Positions 21,212 through 29,806 of a DNA stretch of 64,000 bases are shown here, piece after piece. The DNA is from Edaphobacter paludis (lineage in GTDB: Bacteria; Acidobacteriota; Terriglobia; Terriglobales; Acidobacteriaceae), in contig NZ_CP121194.1 in NCBI RefSeq assembly GCF_039993895.1, positions 3,658,001 through 3,722,000 on the forward strand, in the 5' to 3' direction. Under the pieces are notes generated by a model that saw only the letters and a list, made by a program, of their open reading frames with translations, ran no database searches and was not told the origin of the DNA. The first letter of the stretch is position 1. Each line of letters opens with the position of its first letter. The translations under genes were made by a program, and so were the position numbers.

Positions 21212-22432
21212 TTAGGTTTGCTCTCCCGATTGGCTCTGCTGGTCTTTCGCGTCGCTCAAAGTCACCTTCACATCCATGCGCTTCTGGCCGCGGAATATGG
21301 TCAGCGTGACCACATCGCCAGCGTGATGAGAGTTCATGGCGGCGGAAAGGTCCTGCGCGTTGGCGATGTCCTGACCATCGAGCGCGACGATTAAATCACC
21401 GCCGACCATCACCGGGATGTTGCCCATATAGGCTCGCTGGTTGCCACCACGGAGCCCGGCGCGAGCAGCCGCACCGCCCGGCAATACATGGTCGATGAGG
21501 ATACCGTAGTCCGCCGGAAGGCCGAGTTGCTGCGCAATATCGGGGCCGATCGGCAGGGTAACGATGTCGAGCGAAGGCCGCCGCACGTAGCCATATTTTT
21601 CAAAGTCGCTTAGAACGGCCTTCGCCGTATCGATGGGAATCGCAAAACCTACGCCGGAGCTCTGGTCCGCGCCATTGCTGGCGATCATGGTGGTAATGCC
21701 GATGACCTCGCCGCGTGAGTTCAGCAGCGGACCGCCCGAGTTTCCGGGATTGACGGAAGCGTCGGTCTGGATGGCGTCTTCGATGGGGTTCTGCTCCGGG
21801 CCGCGAATAGAGCGGATGGCGGAGATGATTCCCCGAGTCATGGTGCCCTGCAAACCGAACGGATTGCCGATGGCATAGACTCTCTGGCCTACGACAAGCC
21901 CCTGCGAGGAAGCGAGCGTTACCGGGACAAGGTTTGGCACATTGTCGATCTTCAGCAGCGCCAGATCATGGCCCTTGTCCACAGCAAGAACTCTGGCCTT
22001 GTAGGTGTGTTTGTTCGAGAGCTTTACTTCGACGCGTTGAGCGTTATTGATGACGTGGTTGTTGGTAAGAATGAGGCCGTCTTTGTTGAGGATGAAGCCT
22101 GAGCCCTGACCTTGTTGCGGCACCGGACCATAAAAGAAGTCGTAGGCAACCGCAGTCGAAGTAATGTTGACGACCGACGGGAGAGCCTTCTTGTAGACGG
22201 CAATGTTCTGCTGCTCTTCGATGTCGAAGGCAGGAGCGGCTGCGGCCTCGGTCAGCTCGAGCGTCCCCATAGGCCCTCTCACCGTGGCGGGGCTTACATC
22301 AGGCGCGGCGGCCCGAGTAAAGACGTGATGCACCCAGGGTGCGAAGGTCCCGGTCGGCGCAAGATGCGTCGTCAGATAGTAGAAACCGGAAAGCAACAGA
22401 ATGACCAGAAGAACGGGGCGCAGTTTCATCAT
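21212..22432 (-). CDS. HtrA/DegP-type serine protease with one PDZ domain
   Basis: This 406-residue S1C protease is anchored or exported by an N-terminal hydrophobic segment (residues 5-22). The catalytic triad is visible: His in ILTNNHVINNAQ, Asp in KGHDLALLKID and Ser in NPGNSGGPLLNS. A single PDZ domain occupies about residues 300-395 (DYGILIDHVLPGGAAARAG). The family degrades or holds misfolded periplasmic proteins. One PDZ rather than two is the DegS/HhoA-like layout. It lies downstream of coaE on the same strand, with a 126-base gap, and could be a separate unit. Confidence 0.93.
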   Translation of the reverse strand: MMKLRPVLLVILLLSGFYYLTTHLAPTGTFAPWVHHVFTRAAAPDVSPATVRGPMGTLELTEAAAAPAFDIEEQQNIAVYKKALPSVVNITSTAVAYDFFYGPVPQQGQGSGFILNKDGLILTNNHVINNAQRVEVKLSNKHTYKARVLAVDKGHDLALLKIDNVPNLVPVTLASSQGLVVGQRVYAIGNPFGLQGTMTRGIISAIRSIRGPEQNPIEDAIQTDASVNPGNSGGPLLNSRGEVIGITTMIASNGADQSSGVGFAIPIDTAKAVLSDFEKYGYVRRPSLDIVTLPIGPDIAQQLGLPADYGILIDHVLPGGAAARAGLRGGNQRAYMGNIPVMVGGDLIVALDGQDIANAQDLSAAMNSHHAGDVVTLTIFRGQKRMDVKVTLSDAKDQQSQSGEQT

Positions 22433-22558
22433 GGAGACCCTTGATTCCTTTAAGCCGAGCAGATCGGACGTCTACCGTAATTGTAGCGAGATCAGGCCGC
22501 CGCGGTACAAATTGGCACGGTGCGATACATTTTTGTATCTTTTATCGTCCTGTCTCTT

Positions 22559-23212
22559 TTATCTGGCCGCTATTCGCAAAATCGGCCATAGTTGATCGAC
22601 CTGCCATTCGAGCTCGGTCACGGCGCCATCATTCGTAAGAACGTAATCGCATAGAGGCATCTTCTGGTCGTCGGGCATCTGACGCGCCAGCCGACGGGCT
22701 GCTTCTGCCTCAAGCTCTTCTCGCTGTGCTTCCGTCAGTTTCCTGTCGTCGGCACATCGCCGGACGAAGCGGGCAATCTTCATCTCTTCAGGCGCGGTCA
22801 CCAGAATAATGCGGTCGAACCGCTGCTGCCATTGGGCGCCATCGCCGTGCGCTGCCTCAAAGATCAAGGCGGACTCAACCATCACCACCGCTGCGGGATT
22901 ACGCAGGGCGATGTCTTCGATGAGGTCTTTCTGGCGCGCGATCACCGCGGGATGGATGATCGCGTTCAACTCCTCAACGCGGCCCTCAGCAAAGGCGATG
23001 CGGGCGAGCGCGGAACGGTCTAGCTGGCCGTCCGGCAGCACGACCTCGTTGCCAAAGTGGGCAACGATTCTGGCATGAACGTCCTGCCCCGGCTCCATCA
23101 GCTCGCGACCGATGGCGTCGGACTGGAGCACATGCGCGCCATGGGCAGCAAATAGCCCGGCCACGGTGGACTTACCGCTACCCAACCCGCCTGTGAGGCC
23201 GACGCGCAGCAT
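22559..23212 (-). CDS. coaE: dephospho-CoA kinase
   Basis: This 217-residue kinase phosphorylates the 3'-OH of dephospho-CoA, the last step of CoA synthesis. It starts with the P-loop GLTGGLGSGKSTVAGLF and has DAIGRELMEPGQ, the HPAVIARQKDLI helix, VMVESALIFEA (with the usual D/E-x-P-L-L-F replaced) and the VTAPEEMKIARFVRR lid segment. It begins four bases after the folD stop, so the two genes share a transcript. Confidence 0.95.
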   Translation of the reverse strand: MLRVGLTGGLGSGKSTVAGLFAAHGAHVLQSDAIGRELMEPGQDVHARIVAHFGNEVVLPDGQLDRSALARIAFAEGRVEELNAIIHPAVIARQKDLIEDIALRNPAAVVMVESALIFEAAHGDGAQWQQRFDRIILVTAPEEMKIARFVRRCADDRKLTEAQREELEAEAARRLARQMPDDQKMPLCDYVLTNDGAVTELEWQVDQLWPILRIAAR

Positions 23213-23216
23213 ACCG

Positions 23217-24164
23217 CTAGTCCTTTTCCGTGGAGAGGCCGCGCCGCAACTTCGCCGCAGTCACCGTATTTTTCATCAGCATAGCGATCGTCAGCGCTCC
23301 TACACCGCCCGGGACGGGCGTATACGCGCCGGAGACCGCAAAGGCTGCGGGGTGGATGTCGCCCACAACCACTGAGCTGCGTTTAGCGAAGGTGGCTGCC
23401 CGCGCTGCATCGCCGGGAAAGAAGCCTTCGACCTCGGCGGCGTCTGTCACGCGGTTGATGCCTACGTCGATCAACGTTGCTCCGGGCTTCACCATATCCG
23501 CCGTCACAAACCCCGGACGGCCAATCGCTGCGACCAGCAGGTCAGCTTCGCGGGTGAACCTGGCCAGGTCTTTCGTCTTGCTGTGGCAGACCGTCACTGT
23601 CGCCGAAGCGTTGAGGAGCATCATGGCTGCTGGTTTGCCTACGATGTCCGAACGGCCCACGACTACGGCATTCTGGCCTGCAATGGGCAGATTGCTGCGC
23701 TTCAAAATCTCGATGATTCCAGCGGGCGTGCAGGGAGCAAGGCCGGGCTGGCCGCTTTGTAGACGGCCCACATTTACCGGGTGAAACCCATCGACGTCCT
23801 TATCGGGCGAGACCGCTTCGAGCAGCCGCTTGGTGTCTACGTGCCTGGGCAAGGGCAACTGGATGAGGATTCCGTCGATGTCCTCACGGGCGTTCAGATC
23901 GGCCACCAGGGCCAGCATCTCCTCGGTTGTGATGCTCTCTGGAGGTGTCAGCATTTCGCTGTAGATTCCCAATTCGCCGCAGGTTTTGACCTTGCTGCGA
24001 ACGTAGATCTGGGAGGCTGGCACCTCGCCTACGAGAATTACTGCCAGCCCGGGAGTGATTCCGCGGACTGCAAGTTCTTTGACTTCACCTGCGACCTCAG
24101 CCTTGATCTCGGCGGCGATCGCGACGCCATCTAGAATTCGTGGAGTATTTGTCATCTGCTTCAT
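23217..24164 (-). CDS. folD: bifunctional methylene-THF dehydrogenase / methenyl-THF cyclohydrolase
   Basis: This 315-residue enzyme interconverts methylene-, methenyl- and 10-formyl-THF with NADP. The latter is the formyl donor used by PurN, encoded nearby. Signatures are IYVRSKVKTCGELGI with the catalytic Lys, IDGILIQLPLPRHVD, DKDVDGFHPVNVG, the nucleotide loop VVGRSDIVGKPAAMML and the C-terminal PGGVGALTIAMLMKNT. The ATG at codon 4 (24155) is an equally good start. It is first in the folD-coaE operon. Confidence 0.96.
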   Translation of the reverse strand: MKQMTNTPRILDGVAIAAEIKAEVAGEVKELAVRGITPGLAVILVGEVPASQIYVRSKVKTCGELGIYSEMLTPPESITTEEMLALVADLNAREDIDGILIQLPLPRHVDTKRLLEAVSPDKDVDGFHPVNVGRLQSGQPGLAPCTPAGIIEILKRSNLPIAGQNAVVVGRSDIVGKPAAMMLLNASATVTVCHSKTKDLARFTREADLLVAAIGRPGFVTADMVKPGATLIDVGINRVTDAAEVEGFFPGDAARAATFAKRSSVVVGDIHPAAFAVSGAYTPVPGGVGALTIAMLMKNTVTAAKLRRGLSTEKD

Positions 24165-24220
24165 GGTACCGTGGCAGGCGAATAGCTCCTAAATCTGAGG
24201 CAAATCGCTAAGATGGAAAG

Positions 24221-24385
24221 ATGAGCACAAGGCCAATGACACCCGAGGATCTCCGCTGGATCGTCTGTCCCGTCTGCCACCATCCGCTGGAACCTGGGCC
24301 CGACAGCGTCCTGTGCACAGGCTGTGGGCGTCGTTATCCTTTCATCGACGGCATCCCTGTGCTGCTTGCGGATCGTGCTCTCTAA
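24221..24385 (+). CDS. Trm112-family zinc-ribbon mini protein
   Basis: A 54-residue protein is read from ATG at 24221. It has the two Cys pairs of the Trm112 fold (CPVC at residues 16-19 and CTGC at 32-35) and the closing YPFIDGIPVLLADRAL typical of the family. In eukaryotes Trm112 activates several methyltransferases. The short bacterial form is common, and its partners are mostly undefined. A weak GGAAAG precedes the start. It lies between divergent folD and a small unknown gene. Confidence 0.88.
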   Translation: MSTRPMTPEDLRWIVCPVCHHPLEPGPDSVLCTGCGRRYPFIDGIPVLLADRAL

Positions 24386-24562
24386 CCCTAGGACTGGCGG
24401 AACTTTGCCCTTCTCCGCTGCGTAGAAATAAAAGCGGCGGCGGACGCGCATTGATGAATAAAGTTATTTATAAAGGTTGGGCTGCAACATTCGGCGACTT
24501 TTCGCATCATATATATAGCGAACCGTCAAATGGATGGCCGCGCGGAGATGAGGAAAGGGATC

Positions 24563-24808
24563 ATGACAGGCAGTCAGAAAAACCAGATCGAACAGTTCCA
24601 CATAGCAGACCTTAATGGCCTGCGCGAAGAGTTACGGAAATCCAGCCTCGATTCCTGGCAGTCTGCCGACCTCATCAGTAACTTCCTTGCGGGACGCGGT
24701 TACGGCGTTTCTACAGATGCGGCGCGGATCGCAGCGTCGCGTATCGAATCGGTTGCCTCGCTGCAATTGATGCAGGAAGAACTTGAGAAACTTGCGCTGG
24801 TAATGTAA
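24563..24808 (+). CDS. small conserved-looking protein, function unknown
   Basis: This 81-residue protein starts at the ATG at 24563, chosen because GGAAAGGGA lies just upstream. Upstream in-frame ATG codons at 24530 and 24548 lack a good site. The sequence is mainly helical (IADLNGLREELRKSSLDSWQ, then ARIAASRIESVASLQLMQEELEKLALVM) without TM segments or Cys. A clear terminator follows 25 bases after the stop, which supports it being an expressed gene. I do not recognise the family. Confidence 0.65.
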   Translation: MTGSQKNQIEQFHIADLNGLREELRKSSLDSWQSADLISNFLAGRGYGVSTDAARIAASRIESVASLQLMQEELEKLALVM

Positions 24809-24832
24809 CGAAGTCAGGATTGCTAAGGCTAG

Positions 24833-24860
24833 AAGCGCCCATTGAGGGCGCTTTTTATTT
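24833..24860 (+). terminator. rho-independent terminator
   Basis: AAGCGCCC (24833-24840) pairs with GGGCGCTT (24846-24853) in an 8-bp stem with a 5-base loop, followed by TTTTTATTT. It ends the small gene at 24563 before ppc begins. Confidence 0.9.
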
Positions 24861-24967
24861 CTTCCCATAACGACAACTCGACTCTTTTTCCAGGCAAAAA
24901 TGCCCGGCGGCCCGTTGTGACAAGCAGTCTTCCCAGCAAGGGCGCGCGATTGATTTATGGTTGAAGT

Positions 24968-27838
24968 ATGCCGTCCCTTTGGACTCCTCCCAACTGGCCT
25001 CAACGTCTTGCCGAACTCCAGGCACCGACTGGGGATCTGAAAGAAGCACCTCTCCGCCGCGATGTTCGCTCGCTTGGCATCCTGCTTGGAAGCGTTCTGC
25101 GCGAGCAGGCTGGCGACCCACTGTACGACGCCGTCGAAGCCCTTCGCCGCACCGCCATCGCCCGTCGAGAAGCCGATGCGAAGGAGGAAACCGAAGCCGC
25201 TGCCTCGCATCTGCAACAGGCGCTTTGCCGGGTCGGCGCGCTGGAACTCTCGGCTGCCTATCAGCTTGCCCGCGCCTTTGGGTTTTATTTCGAGTTGATC
25301 AATCTCGCCGAAACCAATCACCGCAAGCGTCGCCGGCTGGCCATCCAGCTTGACCAGAACGCCGCACCTCAGCGCGGCGATCTTCGCGGGACGCTGCGCC
25401 GCCTGCGCGAGGCCGGTGTCGATGCGGCTCAGGCCCACGAGTTGCTGAAGCGCATCTGCATTACGCCTGTCTTCACCGCGCATCCTACTGAAGTCGCGCG
25501 GCGCTCGGTCATGTTCAAGCGGAGGCGCATCTCTGACCTGCTTGAACAGCTTGACCGCATTCCTGTACCCACTCCCCACCTGGAGTCTCTGGAGCGGGAC
25601 CTTACCGCCGAGATTACCGCTCTGTGGCAGACCGACGACGTTCGCAGCGCGCGGCCTACGGTGCGCGATGAGATCCGCATGGCACTCGATTATTACGAGA
25701 CCAGCCTGTTCGATACGCTCCCCGTCCTCTACTCGGAGGTAGCGGCTGCTCTGGCCGCCGAATACCCTCAACCGAATGCGGATTCGCAGCCAGTTGCAAT
25801 CTCCGAGCTGCCGCAGCTGGTCAGCTTTGGCTCGTGGATTGGGGGCGACCGCGATGGCAATCCCTTCGTCGTTCCCGAGGTTACGCGGGAAGCGCTCGCC
25901 ATGGCGCACACCTTGCTGCTGAACCACTATCGCCGGCGCCTGCAGAACGTCTTTGAACAGCTTGGCAGCTCTATCCAGCAGGTGCCTGTCTCCGCCGAGG
26001 TCACTGCCCTGCTCGACCACTATCTCGGCAAGCTTCGTGCTGCCGGACAGACAGCGGTGGAACAGCGCTTCCACTACGAACATCTGCGGCTGCTGATCGC
26101 GTGCATCATGATGCGGCTTGGAGCAACGCCGCAGTCGGGCCTGCCGCTGCCTGCCGATCCGGCGCTTACGCCCTACACCCGCGCCGCTGATCTGCTCTCC
26201 GACCTCACCATTCTCCGCGCCAGCCTCGCCGAGAATCACGGCCACCGTCTGGCGCAGATGCTCATCGACCCGTTGCTGCTGGAGGTCCGTACTTACGGAC
26301 TGCATTTGCAGACGCTCGATATTCGGCAGCACGCGCGGGTGCATGCCGCTGCCGTGACCGAGATCTCCGCATGGCAAGCGCCGTCGGGCGCGACTTCGCT
26401 GACGTCGGAACTTCATCTTCCTCCGGCGCTTTCGCCCCAGACACAGGAAGTTCTGGACACCTTCCGCACCATTGCCGAGCTGAAGCAGACCTATGCGCCT
26501 GAGTCCATCCGGCAATACGTTATCAGCGGAGCTACGAGCTCAGAAGATGTGTTGCACGTGCTGTGGCTGGCGCGTCTGGGGGGCGTCAAGGTGGAGGCCG
26601 ACGAGGCGACGCACGATCCTGGGTTGCAGCCGGTTCCGCTGTTTGAGTCCATCGAAGATCTGCAGAATGCTCCTGCTGTCTGCCGCCAGCTTTGGACCAG
26701 CGAGGTCTATCGGCCGCTGCTCAAAAGCTGGAAGCACCGTCAGGAGGTCATGCTCGGCTACTCCGACTCAAACAAAGACGGCGGCATGATTACCAGCACA
26801 TGGGAGATCTATAAAGCCCACCGTGCGCTGCATGAAGTGGCCCGTGAGTGCGGGGTTACTCTGCAACTTTTCCATGGCCGTGGAGGGACAGTGGGACGCG
26901 GCGGCGGACCTACGCATCGCGCCATCTTCGCCCAGCCTATCGACAGCTTTACCGGGGAGCTTCGACTTACCGAGCAGGGCGAGGTGCTCAACTGGAAGTA
27001 CTCCGACGTTGTGCTTGCCGAGCGCAATCTTGAGTTGATGATTGCGGCCAGCCTGGATGCGCTTGCCCGGCCCGATGCCATCCTGCAACAGGGCACGATG
27101 CCTCCGCACCTTACGGGCGAGATTCTGCCGGAGTGGGAGGCCGCGTTTGACCAGCTCTCGGCCACGTCGTATGAGTTCTACCGCGAGCATATCGTGGACA
27201 ATCCGGAAACCTTCACATATTTCGAGCAGGCCACGCCGGTGGCTGAGCTTGAGCATGCCCGGCTTGGCTCCCGTCCAGCCAAGCGTGGCGGCAAGAAGTC
27301 CATGGCCGACCTACGAGCCATTCCGTGGGTCTTTGGCTGGATGCAGTCGCGGCAGCTTGTGCCTGCCTTCTTTGGCGTGGGTCATGCGCTTGACCGTTTC
27401 GTGAAGGAGAATCCCGGAGGGCTTGCGCTGCTTCAGACCATGGCGCGGGACTTCCCGCTGTTCCTCGACATCATTCGCAATGTGGAGATGGCGCTCGCCA
27501 AGGCCGACTTCGGCATCGCGCGGCTCTATGCCTCATTGGTGGAAGACGAAGCCCTGCGCGACCGTGTCTTTGCCACGCTGGAGGCGGAGTTCAATCTTAC
27601 TCACCGCATGCTCCTCGAGATTACCCAGCAGAAGGCGCTGTTGGAGAACAATCCTGTGCTGGAGCGTTCGATTCGGCTGCGCAATCCGTATGTCGACCCC
27701 ATGTCGCTGATTCAGGTGGAGCTGATCCGGCGCAAGCGCGCCGCGATTGCGGAAGGCAAGCCGGATTCACCGGAGCTGAACCGTGCTATTTCGGCCACAA
27801 TCAATGGCATCAGCGCGGGATTGCGCAATACGGGTTGA
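24968..27838 (+). CDS. ppc: phosphoenolpyruvate carboxylase
   Basis: This 956-residue anaplerotic enzyme carboxylates PEP to oxaloacetate. Its catalytic motifs are VFTAHPTEVARRSVMFKRRR (catalytic His), SWIGGDRDGNPFV, MLGYSDSNKDGGMITS and LFHGRGGTVGRGGGPTHRAI. The C-terminus QVELIRRKR...AISATINGISAGLRNTG matches the family end. Length is standard for bacterial PEPC. A long open frame on the opposite strand is only its shadow. It is preceded by a terminator and so has its own promoter. Confidence 0.97.
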   Translation: MPSLWTPPNWPQRLAELQAPTGDLKEAPLRRDVRSLGILLGSVLREQAGDPLYDAVEALRRTAIARREADAKEETEAAASHLQQALCRVGALELSAAYQLARAFGFYFELINLAETNHRKRRRLAIQLDQNAAPQRGDLRGTLRRLREAGVDAAQAHELLKRICITPVFTAHPTEVARRSVMFKRRRISDLLEQLDRIPVPTPHLESLERDLTAEITALWQTDDVRSARPTVRDEIRMALDYYETSLFDTLPVLYSEVAAALAAEYPQPNADSQPVAISELPQLVSFGSWIGGDRDGNPFVVPEVTREALAMAHTLLLNHYRRRLQNVFEQLGSSIQQVPVSAEVTALLDHYLGKLRAAGQTAVEQRFHYEHLRLLIACIMMRLGATPQSGLPLPADPALTPYTRAADLLSDLTILRASLAENHGHRLAQMLIDPLLLEVRTYGLHLQTLDIRQHARVHAAAVTEISAWQAPSGATSLTSELHLPPALSPQTQEVLDTFRTIAELKQTYAPESIRQYVISGATSSEDVLHVLWLARLGGVKVEADEATHDPGLQPVPLFESIEDLQNAPAVCRQLWTSEVYRPLLKSWKHRQEVMLGYSDSNKDGGMITSTWEIYKAHRALHEVARECGVTLQLFHGRGGTVGRGGGPTHRAIFAQPIDSFTGELRLTEQGEVLNWKYSDVVLAERNLELMIAASLDALARPDAILQQGTMPPHLTGEILPEWEAAFDQLSATSYEFYREHIVDNPETFTYFEQATPVAELEHARLGSRPAKRGGKKSMADLRAIPWVFGWMQSRQLVPAFFGVGHALDRFVKENPGGLALLQTMARDFPLFLDIIRNVEMALAKADFGIARLYASLVEDEALRDRVFATLEAEFNLTHRMLLEITQQKALLENNPVLERSIRLRNPYVDPMSLIQVELIRRKRAAIAEGKPDSPELNRAISATINGISAGLRNTG

Positions 27839-28053
27839 TCGGGCTGGTTCGGCTGCCTTCCCTTCGCTGCAAGCCAGAGATGGCGGCGAGGGGCCTGTAA
27901 GTGTTAGAATTTTCTCTAACGCATTCTGACACGGTAGAGAGTAAGCGGATTCGGTTCCGCTCGTGCCTACCACCTCTGTGAGCCGCTCAGTTCGTCAGAC
28001 TCGAACTGTTGAAATCCAGAAGTCTCTGCGAATCAAGATTGGGAGCATCAGTC

Positions 28054-28242
28054 ATGGCACAAAAATGTGATCTTTGCGGCAAAGGCCCGCAGTTCGGTAA
28101 TAACATCTCGCACGCCCACAACACCACGCGGCGTCGTTGGAACGTAAACCTGCAGCCCGTCAAGGCTAAGACCGTCGGCGGCAGCAAGCGTATGCGCGTG
28201 TGCACCAGCTGCATCAAGACCGGCAAAGTCGTCAAAGGCTAA
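28054..28242 (+). CDS. rpmB: 50S ribosomal protein L28
   Basis: This 62-residue ribosomal protein starts at the ATG at 28054, with GGGAG eight bases upstream. The earlier in-frame start at 28009 is not needed. It reads [20 protein letters not shown] and includes the [11 protein letters not shown] strand. It has the Cys pairs CDLC and CTSC, so this is a zinc-binding (C+) form. It is flanked by a leader with small hairpins and by a strong terminator, as expected for a monocistronic r-protein gene. Confidence 0.97.
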   Translation: MAQKCDLCGKGPQFGNNISHAHNTTRRRWNVNLQPVKAKTVGGSKRMRVCTSCIKTGKVVKG

Positions 28243-28294
28243 GCCCGACAGAGTTTTCAAGAGTTAAGGTTTAAAAAGCATTTAGAAATAGAAC

Positions 28295-28327
28295 GCCCCA
28301 GCCGTGCAATAGGCGGCTGGGGCTTTT
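28295..28327 (+). terminator. rpmB terminator
   Basis: GCCCCAGCCG (28295-28304) pairs with CGGCTGGGGC (28314-28323), a perfect 10-bp GC-rich stem with a 9-base loop, followed by TTTT. It also lies at the end of the convergent msrB gene. Confidence 0.92.
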
Positions 28328-28357
28328 CCTGTTTTTCTACTGCTTCGTAGATCCGCT

Positions 28358-28768
28358 CTACTGTTTTGAAAAGCCCAGCGAGGCACTGTTGATGCAATAG
28401 CGCATGCCGGTTGGCCGGGGGCCGTCCGGGAATAGATGGCCAAGGTGGGCTCCGCAGCGGGCGCAGGTCACTTCCACCCGCTTCATCCCCAGCGTGTTGT
28501 CCTCGTGCGCTTCAATCGCCTCGGCAGATACCGGCAACCAGAAGCTGGGCCAGCCGCTGCCCGACTCGAACTTTTTGTCCGAGGTGAACAGAGGCGCATT
28601 GCAGGCGGCGCAGTGATAGACCCCCTCTTCATGATTATTCAGCAGAGCTCCGGTAAATGGGGCTTCGGTACCCTTCTCACGTGTTACATGAAACTGCTCG
28701 GGCGTCAGCAGTTCGCGCCACTCCGCTTCGGTCTTATGAATTTTCTCGATCTTCTCTGTCTCAGCCAT
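28358..28768 (-). CDS. msrB: peptide-methionine (R)-S-oxide reductase
   Basis: This 136-residue enzyme repairs oxidised methionine (R form) in proteins. It has the zinc pairs in YHCAACNAP and [17 protein letters not shown], and the catalytic Cys in [13 protein letters not shown]. The start [23 protein letters not shown] and the stretch [19 protein letters not shown] match the family. No signal peptide is present, so it is cytoplasmic. It is followed upstream (minus strand) by ridA, which lies 38 bases away. Confidence 0.95.
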   Translation of the reverse strand: MAETEKIEKIHKTEAEWRELLTPEQFHVTREKGTEAPFTGALLNNHEEGVYHCAACNAPLFTSDKKFESGSGWPSFWLPVSAEAIEAHEDNTLGMKRVEVTCARCGAHLGHLFPDGPRPTGMRYCINSASLGFSKQ

Positions 28769-28806
28769 GAAATTAGTCCTCTCTTTATGAGACGCTCGCC
28801 GACGGT

Positions 28807-29217
28807 TTAAGCTCCAACCGTTCCCTTTACGATCACTTCGACCTCCACCAGAGCGTCTTTGGGGAGGCCTGCGACGGCAACCGTAGACCGCGCCGGAGGC
28901 ACTACGCCGGACGGAGCAAGATATTGTGCGTAGATCTCGTTCATCGCGGCGAAGTCGCTCATGTTTTTCAGGAAGACCGTCGTTTTGACGACCTGGGACA
29001 GATCGACTCCCGCCGCGCCCAAAACGGCTTTGATGTTCTCAAAAACCTGCCTGGTCTGCTCAACGATTCCGCCGTCGACGATCTGACCGGTGGCGGGATC
29101 GAGGCCCACCTGGCCGGAGGCAAACAACATGTCACCAACCCGCACTGCCTGCGAGTATGGGCCAATAGCGGCGGGTGCATCCTTGGTTGAAATTACAGTC
29201 TTGATTTGGTCGCTCAT
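28807..29217 (-). CDS. ridA: RidA-family enamine/imine deaminase
   Basis: This 136-residue trimeric protein of the RidA/YjgF family hydrolyses reactive 2-aminoacrylate-type imines from PLP enzymes. It opens with [21 protein letters not shown] and has the usual centre [26 protein letters not shown]. The active-site Arg is present in [21 protein letters not shown], so it should be a true deaminase rather than an inactive paralogue. It probably shares a transcript with msrB. Confidence 0.94.
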   Translation of the reverse strand: MSDQIKTVISTKDAPAAIGPYSQAVRVGDMLFASGQVGLDPATGQIVDGGIVEQTRQVFENIKAVLGAAGVDLSQVVKTTVFLKNMSDFAAMNEIYAQYLAPSGVVPPARSTVAVAGLPKDALVEVEVIVKGTVGA

Positions 29218-29358
29218 CGTGCCTCAAGTCTATCGCCATATTGATCCGACGCAAATTCAATCCAACTAGCGCGACAAGCGACGTGAATAGCTGATAAAAC
29301 CAATCGCACACAGAAGGCTTGGCAACAAGATCCATCTGATTTCGCATTGAGGTGCGTT

Positions 29359-29766
29359 ATGGGTATTTTGGACTCGATCCAGTCTCTGGCTGGACAGGTT
29401 GGACAGAACTCTCAAAGCGACCAGGCCAAGGTGGCCGGCGGCTTCATCCAGGCGTTGACACAGCATCCCGAAGGTATTCAGGGCATATTGAACAGCTTCA
29501 GCCAGAATGGAATGGCGCAGCATGTTGAAGCTTGGAGTAATGGCCAGAATGCGACCGCAACCCCCGATCAGGTACAACAAGGACTTGCCGGAACCGGTCT
29601 CATCGAGAAGACGGCCGAGCACGCCGGAGTCTCGCCGCAAGTGGTGCAGGCTGCACTGACGACTGTTCTTCCGATGATCATTCAGCACTTCGCGCCCGGT
29701 GGTCAGGCAGCGCCGCAAAGCTCACTGGGTGGATTGGCAACACAATTCCTGGGCCGCTTCGCATAG
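29359..29766 (+). CDS. YidB/DUF937-like protein
   Basis: This is a 135-residue soluble protein. The ATG at 29359 is chosen because GAGG lies seven bases upstream. The TTG-initiated frame at 29347 overlaps that site. It begins MGILDSIQSLAGQ and carries GMAQHVEAWSNGQN...TPDQVQQGLAGTGLIEKTAEHAGVS and the closing VLPMIIQHFAPGG, the pattern of the YidB/DUF937 family. Its role is unknown. It is a single gene between divergent ridA and the convergent secreted protein gene. Confidence 0.8.
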   Translation: MGILDSIQSLAGQVGQNSQSDQAKVAGGFIQALTQHPEGIQGILNSFSQNGMAQHVEAWSNGQNATATPDQVQQGLAGTGLIEKTAEHAGVSPQVVQAALTTVLPMIIQHFAPGGQAAPQSSLGGLATQFLGRFA

Positions 29767-29806
29767 GCAGTCGAACGGCATCGCGACCTCATAAACACAG
29801 AGGTTT

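Noticed and set aside
24632-26515. 627-residue minus-strand open frame
   Set aside because: It is antisense to ppc and the small gene upstream of it. The overlapping plus-strand gene has clear catalytic motifs.
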